Positions 16,820 through 24,945 of a stretch of DNA of 56,760 bases are shown piece by piece (position 1 is the stretch's first letter; the number at the start of each line of letters is the position of its first letter). Made by a program: the position numbers and the translations under genes. The notes beneath the pieces are model-generated. The model had not been told where the DNA came from and did no database searches. It saw nothing but the letters and a program-made list of their open reading frames with translations. Source of the stretch: Comamonadaceae bacterium. GTDB taxonomy: Bacteria; Pseudomonadota; Gammaproteobacteria; Burkholderiales; Burkholderiaceae_C. The stretch spans positions 1 through 56,760 of the forward strand of contig CANFOQ010000014.1 of assembly GCA_947448745.1 (NCBI GenBank), read 5' to 3'.

Positions 16820-17986
16820 TTACTGACGCGCTGCACGCACATCGGCAGGTTGCACCAACTGGCCGGTTTTGTTGGACCAATTGTTTTTAGTGAAGCTGAT
16901 GACAGCGGCAATTTCAGTGTCGCTGAGCTGTTTCCAAGAAGGCATGGCCAGGTTGTTTTGACCGTTGAGCAACACCTTGATTTGCTTGGATTTGTCAGCA
17001 TCGAGCACGACGGCTGCGCCATCCAAAGGCTTGATGGGGCCCATGCCCTTGCCAGTGGGTTGGTGGCAAGCTTGGCAATTGGCGGTGTACACCTTCTCGC
17101 CTTTTTGGGTCAGCTCGGCCAAGGTCCAAACTTTGCTGGGGTCGTCTTGTTTGGCGGCCAATTTTTTGTTTTGTTCCGCCACCCAGGCGGTGTAGTCCTC
17201 AGCGCTGACCACTTTCACATGGATCGGCATGTAGGCGTGTTCTTTGCCACACAGCTCTTGGCACTGACCGTGGAAGTCGCCCGTCTTTTCAGCACGGAAC
17301 CAGGTGTCGCGCACGAAACCGGGGATGGCATCTTGTTTGATACCAAACGAGTTGACCGCGAAGGAGTGGATCACGTCGTTGGAGGTGGTGATGATGCGGA
17401 TTTTTTTGCCAACGGGCACCACCAAAGGGTTGTCCACTTTCAGCAGGTAATCGTCCGTGGGTTCGGGCTTGCCGCTGTCGGACATGGCACGTTGCTTCTC
17501 GTCCAAGCTGGAGATGAAGCCAATGCCTTCGCCTTCACCTTTGATGTAGTCATAACCCCATTTCCACTGGTAACCGGTGGCTTTGATAGTCAGTTCGGCG
17601 TTGGAGGTGTCTTTGCTGGCAACCACGGCTTTGGTGGCGGGCAGTGCCATCAAGATCACGATGATGAACGGCACGATGGTCCAAGCAATCTCAACTTTGA
17701 CAGATTCGTGGAATGTGGCGGGTTTGTGGCCCAAGGATTTGCGGTGTTTCCAGATGGAATAGAACATCACGCCAAACACGGCCACGAAAATCACCGTACA
17801 GATGATCAACATGAACCAGTGCAACCAAACTTGCTGTTCAGCAATTTTGGTGACAGGCGGGTGCAAATTCAGCTGGTTGACAGCAGGGCCACCAGGCAAA
17901 TCGTTGACAGCCCAAGCTGCGGTTGCACCGTAGGCCATTAATGCCAAAGATGCCGTTTCCAATTTTTTGTAAATGTTGTTCATCAT
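16820..17986 (-). CDS. ctaC: Cytochrome c oxidase subunit II with C-terminal cytochrome c domain
   Basis: Subunit II accepts electrons at the CuA centre; this caa3-like version carries its own heme. A signal region (about residues 10-26) and two membrane helices (about 54-76 and 100-120) precede the CuA domain, with ligands H207, C242, C246, H250 and M253 (CQELCGKEHAYMP). A fused class I cytochrome c domain follows, with CQACH at 304-308 and a likely Met ligand in NLAMPSW. Length 388. The start is ATG ATG, so either 17986 or 17983 could be used. It is first in the oxidase operon. Confidence 0.96.
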   Translation of the reverse strand: MMNNIYKKLETASLALMAYGATAAWAVNDLPGGPAVNQLNLHPPVTKIAEQQVWLHWFMLIICTVIFVAVFGVMFYSIWKHRKSLGHKPATFHESVKVEIAWTIVPFIIVILMALPATKAVVASKDTSNAELTIKATGYQWKWGYDYIKGEGEGIGFISSLDEKQRAMSDSGKPEPTDDYLLKVDNPLVVPVGKKIRIITTSNDVIHSFAVNSFGIKQDAIPGFVRDTWFRAEKTGDFHGQCQELCGKEHAYMPIHVKVVSAEDYTAWVAEQNKKLAAKQDDPSKVWTLAELTQKGEKVYTANCQACHQPTGKGMGPIKPLDGAAVVLDADKSKQIKVLLNGQNNLAMPSWKQLSDTEIAAVISFTKNNWSNKTGQLVQPADVRAARQ

Positions 17987-18031
17987 GTTTGTAAAGAGTC
18001 AACAGAAAAAGTCTTGCCGCTTAACCCGCAG

Positions 18032-18040
18032 ATTCTAGCA
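18032..18040 (-). promoter_or_regulatory. Possible extended -10 promoter of the cox operon
   Basis: Read on the minus strand, TGCTAGAAT is an extended -10 element (TGn followed by TAGAAT) about 46 bases before the ctaC start. The region 17 bases upstream has no good -35, as is usual for extended -10 promoters. Inference from sequence only; the rest of the 174-base gap 17987-18160 shows no gene or clear hairpin. Confidence 0.4.
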
Positions 18041-18160
18041 ACGGAACACTTGACGGAATCTGACGGCAATCTTGCAAGACCCTAGAAGCAACTTGAAAAG
18101 CCTTCGCACAACAAAGACACGACAGCAGATGGATGAAACTTCCGACTGACAGGCAGGTGA

Positions 18161-19069
18161 TCAACCGCGTTGAAGCTGCGCTTTCATTTGTTCCAGGCTC
18201 ACCTGGGTCTCGGGTTTGACAGCCAAGCGCGTCGGTGCTTTGAAAGCGTGACCATAAATCACTTCGAAGGTCAGCGCCAAGCGGCCATCCTGCGCGGGTG
18301 ACGCCAGTTGTTGGCGCAATTGCTGGTGCAGTTGCTTCAACCAAGACCGGCCTCGGCAAGCCGCGAAACGTTGCGGGTTCAGGTTGCGGCCCAAGCTGCG
18401 CAAGTCGTTCAACAAAGCCTCTGGCGTTTCGTAGGTGAGCGTGATGCGCTCCATGTCCATGATGGGCGCAGCAAAGCCCGACTGCAACAACATATCGCCC
18501 CAATCGTGCATGTCGGTGAAATAGTGGCTGGGTGCAGGCCAACCCAAGTTGGCATAGAGGTCGCGCAATTCACGCAAGCTGTCCGGCCCCAAACATGAAA
18601 ACATGACAAAACCTTCAGTTTTCAAACTGCCGGCCCACTGCGACATCCATTGCGCCGGTTGAGCTTGCAGGTGCAAGCCCATGTTGGACCAGAGCATGTC
18701 GGCGGGCTCGGTTGTGACCACGCCAAACCGCCGCGCCGGTCGCAGCCATTTTTTCCACCAGGGTTGTTGCAGCGCAAGGCTGGCCCACACCACATCAGGC
18801 ACTTCGGTTTGCACCACGCTGGACGTGGCTTGGGGAAAAGCTTGTTCCAATAAATCTTGTGAGACCAAGCCGCCGTTGCGCGGCGCCCAATGCACCCAGT
18901 GTTTGACGGGATGGCGAATCAGGGCCAGTCGTTGCGCCATGCGCGACGCCACCTCGTTGTGCAACCAAGGCTGGCCTGCACGGCTGGTTTTCACGGACAG
19001 GCGTTGGCTGGCCAAGGCGTCCAGCGGTGGCAAGGGATCACTGTTTTCAGGTGCAGGCGTCACAAGCAT
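18161..19069 (-). CDS. BioC-like SAM-dependent methyltransferase family protein
   Basis: A 302-residue class I methyltransferase-like protein. The middle keeps BioC-type features: ADMLWSNMGLHL with QWMSQWAGSLKTEGFVMFSCLGPDSLRELRD, which I quote in part as the post-motif III of malonyl-ACP methyltransferases, and FTDMHDWGDMLLQSGFAAPIMDME. The usual glycine-rich SAM motif I is not recognisable in the N-terminal half, where WVHWAPRNGGLVSQDLL occupies its place. BioC methylates malonyl-ACP to start biotin synthesis, but no other bio gene is present here, so the assignment stays at family level. It diverges from comF with 28 bases between. Confidence 0.75.
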   Translation of the reverse strand: MLVTPAPENSDPLPPLDALASQRLSVKTSRAGQPWLHNEVASRMAQRLALIRHPVKHWVHWAPRNGGLVSQDLLEQAFPQATSSVVQTEVPDVVWASLALQQPWWKKWLRPARRFGVVTTEPADMLWSNMGLHLQAQPAQWMSQWAGSLKTEGFVMFSCLGPDSLRELRDLYANLGWPAPSHYFTDMHDWGDMLLQSGFAAPIMDMERITLTYETPEALLNDLRSLGRNLNPQRFAACRGRSWLKQLHQQLRQQLASPAQDGRLALTFEVIYGHAFKAPTRLAVKPETQVSLEQMKAQLQRG

Positions 19070-19097
19070 TTAGGCTGCTTTTCTCTACATTGCGGGC

Positions 19098-19895
19098 ATG
19101 AATGTCATCCGCAAAGCATACCGAAGCTGGCAGGCCAACCCCCTGTTTCAAAAGACCTGGTCTTGGCCCAGCCTGTGCCGGGTCTGCCATGCGTGGGCCA
19201 CGCAAACCGTCTGCGCCGCGTGTTTGTCTGCCGCGCCCAAGCCGTTGCATCGTTGCGCACGCTGCGCCATGCCGCTGGCCGCCTCGCCTCCAACGGCGTT
19301 GCTTCAAAGTGCTTTCATGCGCGAACCCTCTGTTTGCATCGCGTGTTTGTTGTCGCCCCCGCCTTGGCAACGCTGCTGTGCCGCCCTGCCCTACGCACCG
19401 CCTTGGTCGGGCTTGATCAGCGCCTACAAATACCAAGGCGAAGCAGGTTTGGTGCGTTTTTTGGCGCTTCAAATGAAGGCCCATGAAGACATCCAGCAGT
19501 TGATAGCGCAAGCTGATCTGCTGCTGCCAGTGCCCTTGTCGGCCCAGCGTTTGCAGCAGCGCGGCTTCAACCAATCGCTGTTGTTGGCGCGGGCGTTGTC
19601 GCCGCGCCAAACCTTGCCCGACGCCTTGCTGCGGTTGCGCGACACGCCATCCCAAGCCGGTTTGCCCCGTGAAGAACGGCTGCACAACCTGACCCATGCC
19701 ATGGCTTGCAACCCACGATACCTTTCAACATTGCTCGGCCAGCGGGTGGTCTTGGTGGACGATGTGCTGACCACCGGCAGCACCTTGCGGGCCTGCACCG
19801 AGGCTTTGCGGTCGGCGGGCGTGTCCAGCGTCGATTGCATTGTGTTGGCAAGGGCCACCGGCCACGAGCCCCCACAATCAACGCTTGGCCACTGA
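19098..19895 (+). CDS. comF: ComF family phosphoribosyltransferase-like protein
   Basis: A 265-residue ComF protein, linked to natural transformation and DNA uptake in other bacteria. It has an N-terminal zinc-finger region with paired cysteines (CRVCHAW, VCAACL, CARCAMPL, CIACLL) and a type I phosphoribosyltransferase domain with the PRPP loop VVLVDDVLTTGSTLRACTEA near residue 220. The core motif QRLQQRGFNQSLLLAR is also typical. ATG at 19098. The trmL start lies 7 bases after its stop, so the two are co-transcribed. No other competence gene occurs nearby. Confidence 0.9.
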   Translation: MNVIRKAYRSWQANPLFQKTWSWPSLCRVCHAWATQTVCAACLSAAPKPLHRCARCAMPLAASPPTALLQSAFMREPSVCIACLLSPPPWQRCCAALPYAPPWSGLISAYKYQGEAGLVRFLALQMKAHEDIQQLIAQADLLLPVPLSAQRLQQRGFNQSLLLARALSPRQTLPDALLRLRDTPSQAGLPREERLHNLTHAMACNPRYLSTLLGQRVVLVDDVLTTGSTLRACTEALRSAGVSSVDCIVLARATGHEPPQSTLGH

Positions 19896-19902
19896 GTTCC
19901 CC

Positions 19903-20385
19903 ATGTTCAATATCGTTCTGGTTCACCCTGAAATCCCACCCAACACCGGCAACGTCATTCGCTTGGCGGCCAACACTGGCTGCGCCTTGCACCTGATTGA
20001 GCCGCTGGGGTTTTCCATGGAAGACAAGCAAATGCGCCGTGCCGGTTTGGACTACCGTGAATATGCCACGGTCAAACGCCACGCCAGTTGGCATGCATTT
20101 TTAAGTGCCGAGCAGCCTGCGCCCACCCGTTGCTTTGCCTTGACCACCCACGGCCAACACGCGGTGCATGGTTGCCAGTTTCAAGCCGGTGATTGGTTGG
20201 TGTTTGGGTCGGAGACCAGTGGTTTGCCCACCGATGTGCGGGGCTTTTTTCCCGAGCCCCAAAAAATGCGTTTGCCCATGTTGGACGGCCAGCGCAGCCT
20301 GAATTTGTCCAACGCCGTGGCCATCACGGTGTATGAAGCTTGGCGGCAACAGGGCTTTGCCATGCCCACCAACGCAGCGCCCTGA
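19903..20385 (+). CDS. trmL: tRNA (cytidine(34)-2'-O)-methyltransferase TrmL
   Basis: A SPOUT-class methyltransferase that 2'-O-methylates the wobble base of tRNA-Leu isoacceptors. The 160-residue protein starts MFNIVLVHPEIPPNTGNVIR, and the trefoil-knot motifs are intact: FGSETSGLP and LSNAVAITVYEAW. An in-frame upstream extension overlaps comF and does not fit the family, so the ATG at 19903 is chosen. It converges with the MaoC gene 32 bases on. Confidence 0.95.
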   Translation: MFNIVLVHPEIPPNTGNVIRLAANTGCALHLIEPLGFSMEDKQMRRAGLDYREYATVKRHASWHAFLSAEQPAPTRCFALTTHGQHAVHGCQFQAGDWLVFGSETSGLPTDVRGFFPEPQKMRLPMLDGQRSLNLSNAVAITVYEAWRQQGFAMPTNAAP

Positions 20386-20416
20386 GGCTCGGCCACCTCA
20401 ACCATCGGGCTTGGCT

Positions 20417-20875
20417 TCAAGCGTATTGGCGCACCACCGACTCGGCCACGCACACCGGCTTGTCGCTGCCCTCGCGCTCCACCGTCACCTGCCACGTCAT
20501 TTGCAAGCCCTGGGGTTCGATGTTGTCGCAAGCCAGCAAATGCATGTGACCGCGCAAACGGCTGCCCACCGGCACCGGCGCGGTGAACCGCACCTTGTTC
20601 AAACCGTAATTGACGCCCATGCGGGTTTGGTGAATTTCAAACGCCGACTCGAACATGCAGGGCAACAAAGACAAGGTGAGGAAACCGTGGGCGATGGGGC
20701 CGCCAAATGGACCGGCTTGGGCGCGCTCGGGGTCGGTGTGGATCCACTGGTGGTCGTGGGTGGCGTGGGCAAACTGGTTCACTTGGTCTTGGGTGATGGT
20801 CAGCCAGTCGCTGATGGCGACGTCTTGGCCCACGTGCTGGGCCACCTCGGCAAAAGTTTCAAATGTTTTTTTCAT
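20417..20875 (-). CDS. MaoC-like (R)-specific enoyl-CoA hydratase
   Basis: A 152-residue hotdog-fold hydratase. The catalytic motif is visible as FAHATHDHQWIHTDPERA near residues 36-52, with the Asp/His dyad, followed by FGGPIAHGFLTLSLLP, which matches the NodN/MaoC signature. Such enzymes hydrate trans-2-enoyl-CoA to (R)-3-hydroxyacyl-CoA, linking beta-oxidation to polyhydroxyalkanoate synthesis, or act on other acyl-CoAs. Substrate cannot be fixed from the context; it stands alone between trmL and fpr. Confidence 0.9.
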   Translation of the reverse strand: MKKTFETFAEVAQHVGQDVAISDWLTITQDQVNQFAHATHDHQWIHTDPERAQAGPFGGPIAHGFLTLSLLPCMFESAFEIHQTRMGVNYGLNKVRFTAPVPVGSRLRGHMHLLACDNIEPQGLQMTWQVTVEREGSDKPVCVAESVVRQYA

Positions 20876-20990
20876 GGGCGCAAATGTCGTTCAAACACCC
20901 CCTGCCGTCAATCCTGCGCGGGACAGCCGTGCCAGAGCCCCGCAAAGGCGTCACCTAAAATCTGTTTTTTCAAATTAGAAACCCAACGCC

Positions 20991-21764
20991 ATGAGCGCTT
21001 TTCACGAAGAAACCGTTTTAACCGTCCACCACTGGACCGACCGCCTGTTCAGCTTCACCACGACCCGTGACCAAGCCCTGCGGTTTTCCAACGGCCACTT
21101 CACCATGATTGGCCTCAAAGTCAATGACAAGCCCTTGCTGCGCGCCTACAGCATTGTGAGTGCCAACTACGAGGAACACCTCGAATTCTTAAGCATCAAG
21201 GTGCAAGACGGCCCCCTCACATCGCGGCTGCAGCACATCCAAGTGGGCGACAAAATCATCGTTGGCCGCAAGCCCACCGGCACCCTGCTGATTGACTATT
21301 TGCTGCCCGGCAAGAACCTGTATTTGCTGGGCACAGGCACCGGCATGGCCCCCTACATGAGCATCATCCGCGACCCCGAGACCTACGAGCGCTTTGAAAA
21401 AGTCATCCTGGTGCACGGTGTGCGCGAAGTCAAAGAGCTGGCCTACCACGACTACCTCACGCAAGAACTGCCGCAGCACGAGCTGTTGGGTGAGATGGTC
21501 AGCGGCCAAATGTTGTACTACCCCACCGTCACCCGCGAGCCGTTTCGCAACCAAGGCCGCATCAACGACCTGATGGACAGCGGCAAGCTCACCAGCGACC
21601 TTGGCCTGCCCGCGCTCAACCCCGAAACCGACCGCGTCATGCTGTGCGGCAGCCCGCAGATGCTGAAAAGCCTGAAAACCCTGCTGGAAGAACGCCACTT
21701 CAAAGAAGGCAACACCACCACCCCCGGCGACTTCGTGGTGGAGCGGGCGTTTGTGGAGCAGTGA
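20991..21764 (+). CDS. fpr: Ferredoxin/flavodoxin--NADP+ reductase
   Basis: A 257-residue plant-type FNR of the bacterial Fpr subclass. The FAD-binding motif LRAYSIVSANYEEHLEF and the NADP-binding stretch LLGTGTGMAPYMSIIRDPET are clear, as is CGSPQMLKSLKTLLEE. The C-terminal VVERAFVEQ lacks the extra aromatic residue of plastid enzymes and fits bacterial Fpr. It supplies or withdraws electrons from ferredoxins or flavodoxins, often under oxidative stress. A GTG codon overlaps its stop, beginning the vestigial frame described next. Confidence 0.95.
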   Translation: MSAFHEETVLTVHHWTDRLFSFTTTRDQALRFSNGHFTMIGLKVNDKPLLRAYSIVSANYEEHLEFLSIKVQDGPLTSRLQHIQVGDKIIVGRKPTGTLLIDYLLPGKNLYLLGTGTGMAPYMSIIRDPETYERFEKVILVHGVREVKELAYHDYLTQELPQHELLGEMVSGQMLYYPTVTREPFRNQGRINDLMDSGKLTSDLGLPALNPETDRVMLCGSPQMLKSLKTLLEERHFKEGNTTTPGDFVVERAFVEQ

Positions 21765-21916
21765 CCCTGTTTGAAGCCTGTCAGCTTGGGGGCCAGTGCC
21801 TTCGCTTGCTGGTGCTCTGCTTGGCCGCCCCACTGCTCGCGCAAGCTGCTGAAGCTGATTTATCTTGTTTGACATTTCAAAAAAAACACCAAATAATGTG
21901 CTTTTATAGGTGCTAA
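21761..21916 (+). pseudogene. Possible 5' remnant of a secreted-protein gene
   Basis: A GTG that overlaps the fpr stop (GTGA) opens a 51-codon frame beginning TLFEACQLGG, with a convincing signal-peptide core LRLLVLCLAAPLLAQAAEA. After that the frame loses protein character (LSCLTFQKKHQIMCFYRC) and ends just before the antitoxin gene, in AT-rich sequence. The simplest reading is a gene that once followed fpr in an operon and lost its body when the toxin-antitoxin module arrived. It could also be chance; no family is recognised. Confidence 0.35.
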
Positions 21917-21918
21917 AT

Positions 21919-22173
21919 ATGTCCATCACGCAAACCATTTTTGCCAAAAACACAGTCAGCATGACGGATTTGCGCCGCAATCCGTCTGAGGTCATTGAGG
22001 TGGCCAACGTCGCTCCTGTGGCCATCTTGAACCACAACAAACCTGCCGCGTATTTGATTTCCGCAGCCGCTTATGAGGACATGTTGGAACAACTGGAAGA
22101 CGCCGCGCTGACCAAGACCGTCCAAGCCCGTGCTGGCGGTCCGACCGTGAAGGTGAAGCTTGAAGACCTATGA
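21919..22173 (+). CDS. Phd/YefM-type antitoxin
   Basis: An 84-residue antitoxin. The N-terminal half VSMTDLRRNPSEVIEVANVA followed by PVAILNHNKPAAYLISAAAYE is the DNA-binding Phd/YefM fold; the C-terminal part (residues 60-84) is probably disordered until it binds the toxin. It should neutralise the RelE-type toxin and repress the operon. The ATG at 21919 is chosen over an in-frame GTG at 21910, because residues from MSITQTIF match typical family starts. The upstream 100 bases are AT-rich and carry the promoter region. Confidence 0.9.
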   Translation: MSITQTIFAKNTVSMTDLRRNPSEVIEVANVAPVAILNHNKPAAYLISAAAYEDMLEQLEDAALTKTVQARAGGPTVKVKLEDL

Positions 22174-22453
22174 GCTTGAGTTTCATGAGCTGGCCCTGAA
22201 AGAGTGGAAAAAACTCGACGGCTCGGTCAGAACACAACTTATCAAGGTACTTTCAAAACGCCTCCAAGCGCCACATGTGCCATCTGCCAGATTGAGCGGG
22301 GACTTGCAAAACACCTACAAAATCAAATTGCGAGACTTGGGCTACCGCTTGGTTTACGAAGTGATTGATCAACGATTGATCGTTTTGGTCATTGCCATTG
22401 GCAGACGTGATCATGATGAGGCTTATCAGATCGCAGTTAAACGCACCAAATAA
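22160..22453 (+). CDS. RelE-type mRNA interferase toxin
   Basis: A 97-residue RelE/StbE-like toxin expected to cleave mRNA in the ribosomal A site. LEFHELALKEWKKLDGSVR is the characteristic first helix, and the C-terminus LGYRLVYEVIDQRLIVLVIA then IGRRDHDEAY carries the basic catalytic region. The only usable start is TTG at 22160: TGA stops this frame 6 bases upstream and no ATG lies before the conserved region. AAGG 6 bases upstream serves as ribosome site. The start overlaps the antitoxin by 14 bases, so weak, coupled initiation probably keeps toxin below antitoxin. Confidence 0.9.
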   Translation: MKTYELEFHELALKEWKKLDGSVRTQLIKVLSKRLQAPHVPSARLSGDLQNTYKIKLRDLGYRLVYEVIDQRLIVLVIAIGRRDHDEAYQIAVKRTK

Positions 22454-22461
22454 AGCTCAAA

Positions 22462-23664
22462 TTAAACCCGCTCAATCACCAACGCAATCCCCTGCCCCAC
22501 GCCAATGCACATGGTGCACAAGGCGTAGCGCCCGCCGGTGGCGTGCAGGCGGTTGATGGCGGTGGTGGCCAATCGAGCGCCGGATGCGCCCAGCGGGTGA
22601 CCCAAGGCAATCGCGCCGCCCCAAGCATTCACGCGCGGGTCCTCGTCTTGCAAGCCCAACAGCCGCAGCACCGCCAAGCCTTGCGCGGCGAATGCTTCGT
22701 TGAGCTCAATCACATCCATCTGCTCCAGCGAGAGGCCAGTGAGGGCCAACACTTTTTGCGTGGCGGGTGCGGGGCCGATGCCCATCACGCGCGGAGCCAC
22801 GCCCGCTGTGGCCATGCCCACCACCCGGGCTTTGGGCGTGAGGCCGTGTTTGGCGGCATCCGCCTCGCTGGCCAACAGCAAGGCGCAAGCGCCGTCGTTC
22901 ACGCCTGACGCGTTGCCCGCGGTCACGGTGCCGTCGGGGCGCACCACGCCTTTGAGTTTGGCCAGCGCTTCCAAGCTGGTTTCGCGCGGGTGCTCGTCGG
23001 TGTCCACCAGCAGCGGGTCGCCCTTTTTCTGGGGGATGGTGACCGGGCAAATTTCACGCGCCAAGTGCCCGGCTTTGATGGCCGCCACGGCCCGCAGTTG
23101 GCTGTTCATGGCCATCCGATCTTGGGCTTCGCGCTCAATCTTGTAATCGGTGGCCACGTTCTCGGCCGTCTCGGGCATGGCGTCCACGCCGTATTTTTCT
23201 TTCATCAGCTTGTTGACGAAGCGCCAGCCGATGGTGGTGTCGTACACCGCGTTGGCGCGGCTGAAGGCGGTTTCGGCTTTGGGCATCACGAAGGGCGCCC
23301 GGCTCATGCTTTCCACGCCGCCGGCAATCATCAAGCCCGCTTCGCCCGACTTGATGGCGCGTGCTGCCGTGCCCAAGGCGTCCAAACCAGAGCCACACAG
23401 CCGGTTGATCGTGGCGCCCGGCACATCCAGGGGCAAGCCGGCCAGCAAGCTGCTCATGTGGGCCACGTTGCGGTTGTCTTCGCCGGCTTGGTTGGCGCAG
23501 CCATAGAGCACATCGGTGATGGCCGCCCAGTCCACGCTGGGGTTGCGGGCCATCAAGGCTTTGAGGGGAATCGCGCCCAGGTCGTCGGTGCGCACGCTGC
23601 TCAAAGCGCCGCCGTAACGGCCGAAGGGGGTGCGGATGGCATCACAAATAAAGGCTTGGTTCAT
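22462..23664 (-). CDS. pcaF: Thiolase, 3-oxoadipyl-CoA thiolase type
   Basis: A 400-residue thiolase. The nucleophilic cysteine lies in NRLCGSGLDALGTAARAI near residue 90; GGAIALGHPLGASGAR carries the catalytic His and CTMCIGVGQGIALVIE the second cysteine. The N-terminus MNQAFICDAIRTPFGRYGGA and the motif WRFVNKLMKEKYGVDAMPET match PcaF/PaaJ thiolases, which split 3-oxoadipyl-CoA to succinyl-CoA and acetyl-CoA in aromatic degradation. No other beta-ketoadipate gene is present, so a broader acetyl-CoA acetyltransferase role is possible. It converges with the RelE gene and diverges from the DUF1841 gene. Confidence 0.9.
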   Translation of the reverse strand: MNQAFICDAIRTPFGRYGGALSSVRTDDLGAIPLKALMARNPSVDWAAITDVLYGCANQAGEDNRNVAHMSSLLAGLPLDVPGATINRLCGSGLDALGTAARAIKSGEAGLMIAGGVESMSRAPFVMPKAETAFSRANAVYDTTIGWRFVNKLMKEKYGVDAMPETAENVATDYKIEREAQDRMAMNSQLRAVAAIKAGHLAREICPVTIPQKKGDPLLVDTDEHPRETSLEALAKLKGVVRPDGTVTAGNASGVNDGACALLLASEADAAKHGLTPKARVVGMATAGVAPRVMGIGPAPATQKVLALTGLSLEQMDVIELNEAFAAQGLAVLRLLGLQDEDPRVNAWGGAIALGHPLGASGARLATTAINRLHATGGRYALCTMCIGVGQGIALVIERV

Positions 23665-23693
23665 GAAATTCTCTTGGTTGACAATCTGAGGCT

Positions 23694-24128
23694 ATGTACA
23701 GCCCCTCTCAAGACGATGTTCGTCGCTTCTTCTGCCAAGTCTATGCCAAGCAACAAGCGCGTTCTTTGATCGACCCGCTCGAAGTGTTGGCCGGTGAATG
23801 GGTGGCCGAACACCCCGAATACCACGCGGTGCTGGCCAATGAAGCCAGCGCCTTGGCGCAGCAGTTCACTGGCGAGAACGGTCAAAACAATCCCTTCTTG
23901 CACCTGTCCATGCACTTGTCCATCAGCGAGCAGTGCTCGATCGACCAGCCACGCGGCATCCGCCAAGCGGTGGAGTTGCTGGCCTCCAAGCGCAGCAGCG
24001 TGCACGAGGCGCACCACGAGGTGATGGAGTGCTTGGGCACCATGTTGTGGGAGAGTCAGCGCAGTGGCCGCCCGCCTGACGGACAGGCTTACATCGATGC
24101 GGTGCAGCGCCGCGCCACCCGCGACTGA
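23694..24128 (+). CDS. DUF1841 family protein
   Basis: A 144-residue cytoplasmic protein of the DUF1841 family, widespread in betaproteobacteria and without known function. Typical features are the start MYSPSQDDVRRFFCQVYAK, then LDPLEVLAGEWVAEHPEYH in variant form (LIDPLEVLAG), and NPFLHLSMHLSISEQCSIDQ followed by EAHHEVMECLGTMLWESQR. The conserved His/Glu residues in the last two stretches could bind a metal; this is inference. A strong terminator follows. Confidence 0.88.
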   Translation: MYSPSQDDVRRFFCQVYAKQQARSLIDPLEVLAGEWVAEHPEYHAVLANEASALAQQFTGENGQNNPFLHLSMHLSISEQCSIDQPRGIRQAVELLASKRSSVHEAHHEVMECLGTMLWESQRSGRPPDGQAYIDAVQRRATRD

Positions 24129-24145
24129 AATTTTTCAGCGCCCAC

Positions 24146-24180
24146 AAAAAAAGCCCGCTTCATTGAAGCGGGCTTTTTTT
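24146..24180. terminator. Bidirectional terminator between DUF1841 gene and cytochrome c gene
   Basis: A perfect 16-bp stem (seven A, then GCCCGCTTC, against GAAGCGGGC, then seven T) around an ATT loop. Flanking A and T runs allow termination of both converging transcripts. Its core resembles the rplY terminator at 318. Confidence 0.93.
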
Positions 24181-24198
24181 GTTTGAAACGCTGTAGTT

Positions 24199-24858
24199 TC
24201 AGCGGAACTTGGATTGGGGAACGGTTTTGAGTTCGCCTTGTTGTTGAGAAATGTAGGCCGCAATTTCTTTCAACTCGGCCAAGCTGAATTGCTTGGCCAC
24301 GCCGCCCATGACGCCGTTGCTGCGGCCCCAGGTGGCTTGGTTTTCAGATTTGTAGGACTTGAGCGCCATGAACAGATAGTCTTTGTGCTGGCCCGCAATT
24401 TTGGGGTAACCAGGTGCCAAAGGTTTGCTGTAGTTGGCACCGTGGCAAGAATTGCAAGCACCTTTGGTGACCAACTCGGCGACTTTGCCGGTGGGCTCGG
24501 TGGCTTTCTCGGGCAAGGTGGCAGCGGGGTCTTTGCCGTGCACTTCGTAATAGGCGGCGATGTCAGCCATGTCTTTGGCGGACAAAGCGGAAGCAATGCT
24601 GCGCATGGTGGGGTGTTTGCGTTCGCCTTTTTGATACGCGGTCAGGGCCGACACAATGTAGGCGGCGCTTTGACCGGAAATCATGGGGACTTTGTAGACC
24701 TCGGGAAAGCTGGCTTGGTAGCCTTTGATACCGTGGCAACCAATGCACAAAGCGATTTTGGATTCGCCTGCTTTGGCGTCACCAGCTTCTTGGGCTTGGA
24801 CAAAAGAGGTCGCGCAAGCGACAACGATGAAAAGGGCTGACGAGAGGAAATTGTTCAT
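24199..24858 (-). CDS. Diheme cytochrome c4-like protein
   Basis: A 219-residue periplasmic cytochrome with a signal peptide (cleavage probably after VQAQ, near residue 23) and two class I heme domains. The heme motifs are C38-IG-CH and C135-NS-CH. Likely axial Met ligands lie in KHPTMRSIASAL and NGVMGGVAKQF. The two-domain layout and size fit cytochrome c4, an electron donor to terminal oxidases; the aa3 oxidase encoded at 13-18 kb is a plausible acceptor, though not linked. It is monocistronic, between a terminator and the divergent MoxR gene. Confidence 0.88.
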   Translation of the reverse strand: MNNFLSSALFIVVACATSFVQAQEAGDAKAGESKIALCIGCHGIKGYQASFPEVYKVPMISGQSAAYIVSALTAYQKGERKHPTMRSIASALSAKDMADIAAYYEVHGKDPAATLPEKATEPTGKVAELVTKGACNSCHGANYSKPLAPGYPKIAGQHKDYLFMALKSYKSENQATWGRSNGVMGGVAKQFSLAELKEIAAYISQQQGELKTVPQSKFR

Positions 24859-24945
24859 TTTGGATAGACAATCATTGGGAAACTTAAAAGATTATATCGA
24901 CGCGATTTGTAAGCTCCGTGTCGGTAAACCACAAAGGCTTGATTC

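Noticed and set aside
10779-16890. Plus-strand frames of 415, 236 and 292 codons across the cox genes
   Set aside because: Low-complexity His/Gln/Gly-rich sequence opposite ctaA, ctaE and ctaD; no start signals and no domain.
18161-19069. Assignment as biotin synthesis gene bioC
   Set aside because: No clear SAM motif I and no other bio genes nearby; kept as a BioC-like family protein only.
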